Below, piece by piece: positions 1 to 6,921 of a stretch of DNA of 64,000 nucleotides (position 1 is the first letter of the stretch; the number at the start of each line of letters is the position of its first letter). The stretch comes from Enterococcus thailandicus (GTDB lineage Bacteria; Bacillota; Bacilli; Lactobacillales; Enterococcaceae). The notes under the pieces were generated by a model. It searched no databases. It was given only the letters and a program-made list of their open reading frames with translations, and was not told the DNA's origin. The position numbers and the translations under genes were made by a program. The stretch lies in the NCBI RefSeq assembly GCF_001886265.1, contig NZ_JXLE01000007.1, forward strand, positions 78,013 through 142,012, read 5' to 3'.

Positions 1-228
1 AATGTCAATATCCCTTACGAAGTTTATCAAGAAAGTATGGATCAACAAAATAAATATGTAGAAGAAAAGAAGACCGACTACGTTGTTGCTGGTCTTGATT
101 TGAATGATGATGTGAATAATTTTGGTACGCCTTGGCTTCACGAGAACTATCATCCGATTGCTGTCCATGTCCAGGAACGTGAGGGAAATATCTTGAAATA
201 TGTGCTTTATGAAAAAAATAAAAAATGA
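1..228 (+). CDS. C-terminal part of an unidentified protein, cut by the window edge
   Basis: The reading frame is open from base 1 and ends at TAA in 226-228, so the first methionine inside the window (37) is unlikely to be the real start. The visible 75 or so residues are acidic and soluble, with a central stretch V-V-A-G-L-D-L-N-D-D-V-N and a W-L-H-E-N-Y-H motif. I recognise no family. It overlaps the beginning of the next, broken gene and may have belonged to the same accessory transcript. Confidence 0.5.
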   Translation, partial: NVNIPYEVYQESMDQQNKYVEEKKTDYVVAGLDLNDDVNNFGTPWLHENYHPIAVHVQEREGNILKYVLYEKNKK

Positions 229-257
229 ATTGATTAAAAAAGAAAAGAGGATTACTT

Positions 258-1054
258 ATGGAATTGAAACCAGAAATGCTACCGATTTACAGAGAAATAA
301 CGAAAATTGTAATGAACACTATTCCCAAAGAAAAAAAGAAGTAGAGAATCATGATTTAGTGATAAGAACTTTATATTTTGACCTAGTTACTAAAGCTGAA
401 ACAATTAGTTTTCTATATGAAAATAAAAAAAGCGATGATATTGGTATGATTTTTCGATCTTTTATAGAGTTATATATGTATCTAAAATATATACTTGAAA
501 AAAATACCGTAAATAAAGCTAGGGCTTGTTTTTATTGGCAAAAACACCAGAACATAAAAATACTAAATAATAATTTGGAATTGATGGATTCTGAAGAAAA
601 ACAGTTAGCTTTGAAGGAAATTGATGACAGTCTACGAAATAGTAATAATTCCTACTATGATGATTTGTCTACATACAAGGATTATATTGAGGCACAAATA
701 AATTCTTGTTACACAAATAATATTTCCCTCGGAAAAAGGCGAAATTGGTAGAATGAGTCAGGTGATCAAAAAAGTATCAAATCATTGTTTGAAAATCTCA
801 GCGAATTACAAGTTTATGTTGTAATTTATGCTAAATATCCTGCTTCTTCATACGGATTAAGTGTTCTTGGAAATATGGATGTGACTAAAAATAGCATAGA
901 GATAACAAAACCTTCAGATAAAGATACAGGGCTTACTATTATAAATGGATATCTCTTTGATATAACGCAAATTATTGTTGACTATCATGATATTAGGCAA
1001 GAAGTTCAGCCCTCAATATTAGAAATAAAAAATATATTTGGCCAACAGAATTAA
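258..1054 (+). pseudogene. Broken DUF5677-like gene (frameshift plus in-frame amber stop)
   Basis: The best start is ATG 258, with an AGAGG ribosome site just upstream. It opens M-E-L-K-P-E-M-L-P-I-Y-R-E-I and reads about 28 codons to a stop just after a run of seven A at 331-337. The rest of the protein continues in the frame of the longer reading of 200-751, so one base appears gained or lost in the A-run. That frame then meets TAG at 749-751 and stays open to 1054. The central part (aromatic residues, then I-F-R-S-F-I-E-L-Y-M-Y-L-K-Y-I-L) resembles DUF5677, a HEPN-like helical family often found in accessory and defence regions. Family assignment is from memory of the motif. Two lesions make a functional product unlikely. 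Confidence 0.65.
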
Positions 1055-1140
1055 AATGAAAATCTAAGTCCAACAGAGTATGCTTGGATAATCAAAAGAC
1101 AAATTTAGTGTAGATTATTAATTGTACGAGGACATTTAAG

Positions 1141-1169
1141 TTGAGCATTTAAATTATTGATGCTATAAT
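1141..1169 (+). promoter_or_regulatory. Promoter of the par antitoxin RNA (RNA II)
   Basis: TTGAGC at 1141-1146 and a consensus TATAAT at 1164-1169 are separated by exactly 17 bp. Transcription would begin near 1176 and run into the hairpin at 1208-1241, giving an RNA of about 65-70 nt, the size expected for RNA II of the enterococcal par locus. Confidence 0.8.
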
Positions 1170-1175
1170 GTGATT

Positions 1176-1243
1176 GCGAAATGAGATAAGCTATACACGA
1201 ATAGCACAAAAGCCAACCCTATTGCGAGTAGGGTTGGCTTTCT
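1176..1243 (+). ncRNA. Antisense RNA II, Fst antitoxin
   Basis: This small RNA faces the toxin gene and shares its terminator. It contains a 12-nt block ATGAGATAAGCT (1181-1192) repeated identically at 1368-1379 on the plus strand, so it is complementary to the toxin mRNA at the start of the fst reading frame. Smaller shared blocks (TGCGA and CACGAA) flank both copies with similar spacing. This matches the DRa/DRb logic of par of plasmid pAD1, where RNA II pairs with RNA I through dispersed repeats and the terminator loop and blocks translation. The 5' end is inferred from the promoter; the 3' end from the hairpin. Confidence 0.75.
1208..1241. terminator. Bidirectional terminator shared by RNA I and RNA II
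   Basis: A perfect 13-bp stem (AAAGCCAACCCTA with its complement) closes a seven-base loop TTGCGAG, with A-rich and T-rich flanks, so it can terminate both strands. Convergent RNAs ending on one hairpin are typical of par loci. Confidence 0.85.
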
Positions 1244-1289
1244 TTATGTTCGTTGCGACTCCGAACATGTGGGTTAGAGACAACTTGCT

Positions 1290-1385
1290 TTAGTTATCGT
1301 CTTTCTCGTCTAACCAGTGAGAAACTAGTTCGATGACCAGTCCAACAAAAATTGGTGCGATAACCAATGAGATAAGCTCTTTCAC
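1290..1385 (-). CDS. fst: Fst-family type I toxin peptide (31 aa)
   Basis: The minus strand encodes V-K-E-L-I-S-L-V-I-A-P-I-F-V-G-L-V-I-E-L, then V-S-H-W-L-D-E-K-D-D-N, from GTG 1385. The P-I-F-V-G-L-V core, single membrane helix and charged D-E-x-D-D tail are diagnostic of the Fst toxins of the par addiction module. The start is set by a GGGGG ribosome site, which lies inside a CCCC/GGGG hairpin (about 1394-1407), like the translation-limiting stem of RNA I. Its promoter on the minus strand (TTGTAC at 1450-1445, 16-bp spacer, TATAAT at 1428-1423) predicts an mRNA of about 208 nt ending at the shared terminator. Fst peptides damage the membrane and nucleoid when RNA II is lost. It is probably a chromosomal or integrated-plasmid copy. 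Confidence 0.9.
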   Translation of the reverse strand: MKELISLVIAPIFVGLVIELVSHWLDEKDDN

Positions 1386-1422
1386 GAAAAACACCCCCAA
1401 TCAGGGGCAAGTTGCCAAAAAA

Positions 1423-1450
1423 ATTATACCATTAAAAAAGCCTAGTACAA
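1423..1450 (-). promoter_or_regulatory. Promoter of the fst mRNA (RNA I)
   Basis: Read on the minus strand, TTGTAC and TATAAT are spaced by 16 bp, about 40 bases upstream of the fst GTG. The predicted start near 1416 leaves room for the 5' hairpin that covers the ribosome site. Confidence 0.7.
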
Positions 1451-1548
1451 AAGAAACTCAGAGAATTACTTTTAAATTACACTTACGCTCTAGATCAGGT
1501 ATAATTAATAATGGAACTGTAGTTATTAATTAGTGAGAGGAGAAAGCT

Positions 1549-2019
1549 TTGAGAAATTTTTCCGAGTTACTGAAAAAGTACCAAGATGCATTTATATATA
1601 CTGACAAGCGAGAAAAAACAAGTGATATTTTGAAAAAAATTGTTGACGTAGAAGAAAAAAAAATTGACTTTCTTTCGCAAAAACGGATTAAGTTATTAGA
1701 AGAAAATATAGTAAATTCGATATATTTTGATGAATCGAATGAGCCTTCAGTAAAGTTGCTGTTTGTGATTAACAATGAAAGGAGTAAAAAATATTATCAA
1801 CATCCATACTTTATTCAAAGTGTCACAGATCCATTATTGAAAGACGAGCGAATATATGTTTTTTATGATGAATCGGTGGGCATTCTTGAAACGAATAGTA
1901 GTCTTTTAGCTTTAGATGTTAGAATACTTACGGGTATTTCCAAAAAGAATGTTGAAAAAGAAGATATAATTTTTAAAGATTACATTTCTGCTTTTGAGCG
2001 GAAATTTGATTTAACTTAA
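1549..2019 (+). CDS. Hypothetical protein, 156 aa
   Basis: TTG 1549 follows a good GAGAGGAG ribosome site, which decides the start. The product is soluble and charged: an N-terminal half rich in lysine and glutamate, probably helical, then a more hydrophobic segment around residues 65-130 with F-V-I-N-N-E and L-L-A-L-D-V-R. I see no signal peptide, membrane helix or catalytic motif and recognise no family. Its base composition is AT-rich, like the surrounding accessory island. It stands alone between the par locus and the resolvase relic. Confidence 0.6.
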   Translation: MRNFSELLKKYQDAFIYTDKREKTSDILKKIVDVEEKKIDFLSQKRIKLLEENIVNSIYFDESNEPSVKLLFVINNERSKKYYQHPYFIQSVTDPLLKDERIYVFYDESVGILETNSSLLALDVRILTGISKKNVEKEDIIFKDYISAFERKFDLT

Positions 2020-2090
2020 TTCATATTGATAGTTTTTTTATTATTTTTAATAAAAATCAAGTTAAAAATTCAGTGTGGTATAGATAACTA

Positions 2091-2376
2091 TTAAATTACA
2101 ATATCCTGTTTTATTCGATAAACTGTCTGTCTAGTAACATTGTAATTTTTCGCAATCTTTGAAATAGCGATACCCTCGTTTAAATCCTTAACGATGTTTT
2201 CATAAACTAAACGTCGTTGAGGATTTTTTGTGTCTGCGCTATAAAGTTTTGGACGTCCCTTGTAGACACTATTCGCTTTGGCAATTTTTATTCCTTGTGC
2301 CTGACGTCGTTTAGATTCAGTACGTTATTGGTACTCTAGAAAAAAATATTCAATGAGATCCAGTTTTGGTTATATG
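2091..2376 (-). pseudogene. C-terminal remnant of a serine resolvase/invertase
   Basis: The minus strand encodes R-T-E-S-K-R-R-Q-A-Q-G-I-K-I-A-K-A, then Y-K-G-R-P-K and a helix-turn-helix I-S-K-I-A-K-N-Y-N-V-T-R-Q-T-V-Y-R-I-K, ending at TAA 2091. This is the linker and DNA-binding tail of Tn552/Pin-type resolvases. The frame has a TAA stop just before R-T-E-S-K and homology fades near 2376; the catalytic N-terminal domain is absent. It is debris of a plasmid or transposon. Confidence 0.75.
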
Positions 2377-2524
2377 AAAAAGATATATACATTACTGATA
2401 AATTTACATAAATAACTGAGTAAGATTCGAAGTATCTTTGATAAAGAATTATCCTGGTTAATCAACGGCAACTAGCTCGTGAATGTTTACACGATATAGA
2501 ATGTAGTTAAGGAGAAACGAAATA

Positions 2525-2656
2525 ATGAAAAATAAATATTTTAGTTGGGGGATATTAGTGTTAGTAGTCGTAGTCGCTGGTATTTTAGCTTTATTTAAAG
2601 CCGAAGAAGGTTGGCTTGGATTTTGGGATGGAATAATAGAATCTACTATAATCTGA
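2525..2656 (+). CDS. Small single-helix membrane peptide (43 aa)
   Basis: ATG 2525 is preceded by AAGGAG about ten bases upstream. The peptide begins M-K-N-K-Y-F-S-W-G and runs into one strongly hydrophobic helix (I-L-V-L-V-V-V-V-A-G-I-L-A-L-F), followed by a short tryptophan-containing tail G-W-L-G-F-W-D. I recognise no family. The shape suits a membrane peptide, a small toxin or a leaderless bacteriocin-like product, but the only evidence is the ribosome site and the composition. Confidence 0.45.
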   Translation: MKNKYFSWGILVLVVVVAGILALFKAEEGWLGFWDGIIESTII

Positions 2657-2683
2657 AAAATATTATGATAGGTTACGCTTACT

Positions 2684-2734
2684 TTAGATTAATCCATAGA
2701 GTAGTAACAACGCTGCTATTACTCCAACTTTCAT
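2684..2734 (-). CDS. Possible 16-residue hydrophobic peptide
   Basis: M-K-V-G-V-I-A-A-L-L-L-L-Y-G-L-I starts at ATG 2734, overlapping the stop of the preceding minus-strand frame as ATGA, with an AGGAG upstream. It is nearly all hydrophobic. The coupled start and ribosome site are the only support; it may be chance. Confidence 0.25.
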   Translation of the reverse strand: MKVGVIAALLLLYGLI

Positions 2735-2844
2735 TTTTCAATCTCCTTTTCTGATTCTATTTCTCGGATCGCTTGCTTGATGATATCCATAAGCTTCTGA
2801 TATTCTAAAATTTGATCTTCTATTTTGGATCGCTCGGCAAGCAT
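2731..2844 (-). CDS. Small coiled-coil ORF (37 aa)
   Basis: This short frame, M-L-A-E-R-S-K-I-E-D-Q-I-L-E-Y-Q..., is highly charged with heptad-like hydrophobics and is probably one helix. It is in the same frame as, and just downstream of, the stop of the peptidase-like remnant at 2848, so it may be the continuation of a longer decayed protein. No clear ribosome site precedes the ATG. Confidence 0.3.
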   Translation of the reverse strand: MLAERSKIEDQILEYQKLMDIIKQAIREIESEKEIEK

Positions 2845-2847
2845 TTC

Positions 2848-3092
2848 TCAATAGCCAGCTGAAAGCTGGGTAGAATACCTTTTAATAACACTTGCATGAT
2901 TAGCTACATCAGCTACAGGCTCAACACCTACTCCCAATACTAAGTCGCCGCCCTGAATTTCTCCAACAAACCCCTCATGAGGATTTCCGCGAAGACCATT
3001 GTTGTCAATAACAGGAACATAATTTAGGAATTTAACCAGATTATTTTTGTTTGATATCCATAATAATTTATCAGCATATCTGCTTTCACATT
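2848..3092 (-). pseudogene. Remnant of a C39-like (papain-fold) peptidase protein
   Basis: The minus strand translates to a fragment with F-L-N-Y-V-P-V-I-D-N-N-G, then N-P-H-E-G-F-V-G-E-I and G-V-G-V-E-P-V-A-D-V-A-N, ending at TGA 2848. The pattern N-P-x-E-G-F-V-G followed by E-P-V-A-x-V-A resembles the middle of Peptidase_C39_2 proteins of Firmicutes. The catalytic Cys and His ends are missing and a stop lies just upstream, so it is a relic. The family call is tentative. Confidence 0.45.
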
Positions 3093-3116
3093 ATGACAAG
3101 TACGGTAAAGAAAAAA

Positions 3117-3557
3117 CTAAAAAAAAATCAAATCAACCCCGACTGCAAGAATAACCAATATATTTAAAACAGAAAGGAATACTCCTAAATATAAAAAACT
3201 GTGATATATTTTCAATTTTAGCCTCTTTTTAAACTCCAAAGTTAAATATATCAAAATAAATGCTGCTAATGGAGTAAAGAAAGAAGCAATTGCTACCAAC
3301 AATAGAAAATAAAAATTTTGATTGTTTATGGCACCGTTCTCTTCCGGAGTAGATTGAAGTATCTCAACGGAATCATCTATAAAATAACTAATTGGAACTT
3401 CATAGAATTTACTAATTATCTTTAAGTTTTCTGTATCTGGAATAGAGTAACCTCTTTCCCAATTAGAAATGGTTTGTCTCGAGACATTAATTTTGGTAGC
3501 TAGTCCTTCTTGCGTATAGCCGGCTGCTTTCCTTAAATTCCTCAGTTTTTCTTCCAT
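3117..3557 (-). CDS. XRE-family regulator with two membrane helices
   Basis: I place the start at ATG 3557, because a GGAGGG site sits seven bases upstream; a longer frame exists but lacks one. Residues 1-60 form a Cro/CI helix-turn-helix (L-R-N-L-R-K-A-A-G-Y-T-Q-E, V-S-R-Q-T-I-S-N-W-E-R-G-Y-S-I-P-D). A linker follows, then two hydrophobic segments near residues 85-110 and 120-145, so the DNA-binding domain is probably membrane-tethered. It is divergent from the secreted bacteriocin-like gene at 3685 across about 128 bp, which makes that gene the obvious target. That regulatory link is inferred from position only. Confidence 0.85.
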   Translation of the reverse strand: MEEKLRNLRKAAGYTQEGLATKINVSRQTISNWERGYSIPDTENLKIISKFYEVPISYFIDDSVEILQSTPEENGAINNQNFYFLLLVAIASFFTPLAAFILIYLTLEFKKRLKLKIYHSFLYLGVFLSVLNILVILAVGVDLIFF

Positions 3558-3684
3558 AAATTGCCCTCCAATATTAAATTTCAAAGGTTTGCAAAGTGAT
3601 TTTGACAGATTATTTCCCGATATTACGCAATACTTATTGAATAATCCCAATTACTTTATAAAAAACGCATAAGGAGCGATACAG

Positions 3685-4164
3685 ATGAAAAAATCAATTT
3701 TTTTAAAAACGAGCATTGTTTTAACCACTATTTTAACACTAAGCACCAGCCTAACACCATTGACAACTTTCGCTGCAGAAAATCACAGCATAGACGAACA
3801 GACAGTACCAGCGTCAACCAGTTCAGATTTAAAAGAACAATTTGGTCTCACAGACAAGGAGTTGAATTCTATTGATAAAACACAAAATTTTACACCAACC
3901 GCAGATCAATTAAAACAAATTGACAATTTATTAAACCGTAACCATAATGCCCGTATATTCGGACTTGATGATGTGTTAGAATTAATTGCAATTGTAGGAG
4001 TTGGTTATGCAGCTGGTCACTGGGCAGCAAGCGAGGCGCATAAACGCTTTGGCCTATCAGCTGCAAGCTATAAATCAAATAGATGGTGGTGGAGAGCAGG
4101 AATCGCTGCTGCTGCAGGAGTTCCAGCTGCGGTAGGATTCGATGATTATTTCTATGGAATCTAA
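3685..4164 (+). CDS. Secreted bacteriocin-like precursor (159 aa)
   Basis: A Sec signal peptide is clear: M-K-K-S-I-F-L-K start, hydrophobic core at about 9-22, cleavage near T-T-F-A-A at 28-31. A polar propeptide-like region follows (about 32-90). The C-terminal part is hydrophobic and Gly/Ala-rich: G-V-G-Y-A-A-G-H-W-A-A-S, W-W-W-R-A-G-I-A-A-A-A-G-V-P-A-A-V-G. There are no cysteines. A small cationic membrane protein overlaps its 3' end, as an immunity gene would. The plan of signal peptide, long pro-region and short amphiphilic tail recalls Sec-exported, protease-matured enterococcal bacteriocins such as EntV of E. faecalis, but I see no sequence proof of kinship. The ribosome site AAGGAG is at 3671-3676. 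Confidence 0.6.
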   Translation: MKKSIFLKTSIVLTTILTLSTSLTPLTTFAAENHSIDEQTVPASTSSDLKEQFGLTDKELNSIDKTQNFTPTADQLKQIDNLLNRNHNARIFGLDDVLELIAIVGVGYAAGHWAASEAHKRFGLSAASYKSNRWWWRAGIAAAAGVPAAVGFDDYFYGI

Positions 4165-4324
4165 AAGAAATACGAAAGCAAGATTAAAACGTCTTCAATA
4201 TCTTTTCGTTATATTGATGATCGTAGCTTTAATTAGAGAAGTATACTTTTTAGCATTTAGCTTTGGGATTACATCAAGTATATTTTATCTATTCCAAAAG
4301 AACTACAAAGAGAATAATACATAG
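4142..4324 (+). CDS. Small cationic membrane protein, possible immunity protein
   Basis: The 60-residue product starts M-I-I-S-M-E-S-K-R with a very basic segment (K-A-R-L-K-R-L), then one or two hydrophobic helices (Y-L-F-V-I-L-M-I-V-A-L-I, V-Y-F-L-A-F-S-F-G-I-T-S). It overlaps the end of the bacteriocin-like gene by 23 bases in another frame, suggesting translational coupling. AGGA precedes ATG 4142 closely; ATG 4154 is the alternative. Size, charge and position fit a bacteriocin immunity protein; no family is recognised. Confidence 0.5.
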   Translation: MIISMESKRNTKARLKRLQYLFVILMIVALIREVYFLAFSFGITSSIFYLFQKNYKENNT

Positions 4325-4357
4325 ATCGAGTTATCTCGCTTCTACGTATAACAAAAA

Positions 4358-6153
4358 GAGCTTGGGACATAAGTCCTAACAAAAATCCAGATGCCAGTCA
4401 AACTGATTGGCATCTGGATTATTTGTATTAAAATAAAAACACCATTGCTAAAATAAAAGTGACTAAACAAATAAAAAAGCGAGGCGTTCTTATGTTTAAA
4501 GTTATATCACAAATCAAGTCGTTTCTCCTCTAGATTTTAGTTTTCAGTTAGAAAAAAATGATATTGCGTTCGCTATTGATGAGTTAATTGAAAGTATTAC
4601 TGAAGAACGTTTCATTCCTTTTCATCCTCAAATGGGGCCGTCTTCCTATCATCAAAAAATGATGATGAAGATGATTTTATGTGCCTACACACAATCCGTG
4701 TTTTCTGGTCGAAAGATTGAAGCATTGACGAAAGACAGTATTCGCATGATGCGGCTTACGAAAAGTTATCAGCCTAGTTATCGAACAATTAATCGGTTCC
4801 GTGTGAATCCTTTGGTGAACACACTCCTTCGAGAGTACTTCGTTCAGTTCCGTAGCCAATTGGTCAAGGAACAACTGATTGATGAAAAAGTCATTTTTAT
4901 CGATGGGACAAAGATTGAAGCCACTGCCGATAAATACACCTTTGTTTGGAGAAAATAAATTGATAACTTTGAGAAAAGGCTTACTGAAAAATCAGCTTTT
5001 CTTTATGATGAATTGGTAAAAAATCAAGTTATTCCTGAAATTGAGCGCGAGTCCACAAAGGAATTCAACTGATTAAGTCAGATTGAGGAACACCTTACTC
5101 CTGTTGTCGATAAATTGACAGAAAAAATCGAACAAGAAGATGGCGTGACTCGAAAACAGTTGCGTTCGGAACGAAAAATCCCCCAAAAAATCAGAAAACT
5201 ATTTCATGATTTCAAAGAAAACTTGCCTATCAAAGACATAGACAAATTCTAGGAAACCGAAATAGTTATTCTAGAACTGACCTAGATGCTACGTTTATGC
5301 GCATGAAGGAGGATCACATGAAAAATGGTCAGTTGAAAGCTGGCTACAATCTTCAAATTGCCACAAACAGTCAGTATATTTTAGGCTATGAGCTTTTCTC
5401 AAATCCAACAGATACACGAACACTGCGTCCTTTTTTAACTACTTTAAAAGAGCGTTTCTTTGAACTACCAACCTACATTGTCGCAGATGCCGGTTACGGA
5501 GGAGAAGAAAACTATCAAGCCATTTTAGAAGCCCATGAGCGGACACCACTCATTACCTATTTGATGTATCATAAAGAACAAAAGAAAAAATTCAAACAAA
5601 ATCCATTTCTTCCTGCAAACTGGTCGTATCAAGAATTAGATGATACGTTTCTTTGTCCTAATGGATGAAAAAGGAAGTTTCGCAATTACTCTATTCGTAC
5701 AGATAAAGATGACTTTAAACGATAGTTAAAACAGTATGAATGTGAAGACTGTTCGAATTGTCTTCTTCAAAGCCAGTGTAAAAAGCAAAGAGTGACAAAA
5801 ATCGTAAGATTAAAAAGAACATGAACTGGGAATATTTTAAAGCAAAGATTCAACAGCTACTTTCAGAAGAAAAAACTGGTAAAATCTATCGTCAACGAAA
5901 AATTGACGTTGAACCAGCTTTCGGACATTTGAAGGCTTGTTTAGGTTTTACTCGGTTCTCTGTTCGAGGAAAACAGCAGACAAACAATGAGATTGGCTTT
6001 GCGTTAATGGCAGTAAATTTAAGAAAATATAGATTGAACATGCCCACAATCAAGGAAGATTCTTCCAATAATTTCAAAAACAGACGGCTGAAAATCCTTT
6101 TTACGATTTTCGGTCGTCTGTTTGATGGTTCTTAGGACTTATGTCCCAAGCTC
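4358..6153 (+). mobile_element. Decayed IS1182-like insertion sequence with perfect 22-bp ends
   Basis: The outer ends are an exact 22-bp inverted repeat: GAGCTTGGGACATAAGTCCT plus AA at 4358-4379 and its complement at 6132-6153. An inner palindrome at about 4384-4421 (ATCCAGATGCCAGT and complement) lies just inside the left end. The 1.8-kb interior holds one broken DDE transposase. No obvious target-site duplication is visible. Confidence 0.8.
4494..6133 (+). pseudogene. Degenerate IS1182-family transposase
   Basis: The transposase can be read across several frames. The beginning (M-F-K, then in another frame Y-I-T-N-Q-V-V-S-P-L-D-F) is frameshifted at once. An N-terminal piece at 4632-4958 contains Y-H-Q-K-M-M-M-K-M-I-L-C-A-Y and F-I-D-G-T-K-I-E-A, stopping at TAA 4956. 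The middle is interrupted by several stops. The catalytic core at 5297-5668 has Y-I-V-A-D-A-G-Y-G-G-E-E-N-Y, and the C-terminal part at 5821-6135 has D-V-E-P-A-F-G-H-L-K. At least five stops or frameshifts exclude function. D-A-G-Y-G and E-P-x-F-G are the DDE hallmarks of this family. Confidence 0.85.
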
Positions 6154-6257
6154 AACGTGTTTTTGATTTTGGTAGGCCATTTACTGGTTTTGTCCCAGGC
6201 CCCGATTCATTTTTATCGTTAATTGGTTAAGATTTTTATATTAACCAATGTTTTTGT

Positions 6258-6713
6258 TTATTGATTGTCGTTAAACACTTGAGTCAATGTTTGATAAATT
6301 TGTGCCACATCAGTTGGCGTACCACGTAATTCATAATCAGCTAAGAAAGGAAAACCAAATTGTTGCGCATATTGTTTAGCAGTTAAGCAATACTGGTTGT
6401 TGAAATTTTTATTGCCACTACCAACAACACCTAAACAAAATTGATAATTATTTTGAAAATCCAGATATTCACGCATGGTTTCAGTCAGAATTTCAGTATC
6501 ACCATTATCAATTCCGTTGCCACCTTCCAAATAAGTCGGAACAAATGTGAAGAAGGGTTCAGTTTCTTGTTCAAAATCACTATTTTCATGGATTTCTTTT
6601 AGCGTGATTTCAGGTAAAGTGTTATCTGCTTGATGCTGTTCTTGGGCGTATTCCATCAGATGATGAGCAAAAGCACGCGTGTTACCAGAGATTGATATAT
6701 ATAAAATGTTCAT
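6258..6713 (-). CDS. nrdI: Class Ib ribonucleotide reductase flavoprotein NrdI
   Basis: NrdI is the flavodoxin-like protein that supplies superoxide to NrdF to build its dimanganese-tyrosyl cofactor. The 151-residue length is normal. FMN-binding loops are visible: S-I-S-G-N-T-R (7-13), V-P-T-Y-L-E-G-G (58-65) and G-S-G-N-K-N-F (98-104). It stands alone here, with no nrdE, nrdF or nrdH neighbour, as in several lactic acid bacteria. The start follows a GGAGGA site. Confidence 0.93.
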   Translation of the reverse strand: MNILYISISGNTRAFAHHLMEYAQEQHQADNTLPEITLKEIHENSDFEQETEPFFTFVPTYLEGGNGIDNGDTEILTETMREYLDFQNNYQFCLGVVGSGNKNFNNQYCLTAKQYAQQFGFPFLADYELRGTPTDVAQIYQTLTQVFNDNQ

Positions 6714-6921
6714 TTGAGTTCCTCCTATTCGTCTGTTTAGTATAGCATGTTTTTAAGGAAACGACAGAAGGAAAAAGGCGAATGTTTATATGGTGTTTTG
6801 TGAATAATTAGAAAAAAATGTATAAAATAATAATTTTGTGAGAGTTTTAGTGAAAAGGGTAAAAGCAACAGTGGTTTGTTATAATTTGATAAAAGCGGTT
6901 TTTTATTTGGAGGATACTTGC

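Noticed and set aside
785..1054. An independent 89-residue gene
   Set aside because: It is in the same frame as the preceding DUF5677-like segment, separated only by one TAG, and its TTG lacks a ribosome site.
1333..1533. A 66-codon plus-strand frame
   Set aside because: It is antisense to the Fst toxin and its promoter; composition and lack of a ribosome site argue against it.
3602..3626. A TTGACA box followed by TATTAC as promoter of the first bacteriocin-like gene
   Set aside because: The spacing is only 13 bp; no properly spaced -10 box was found, so I do not list it as a feature.
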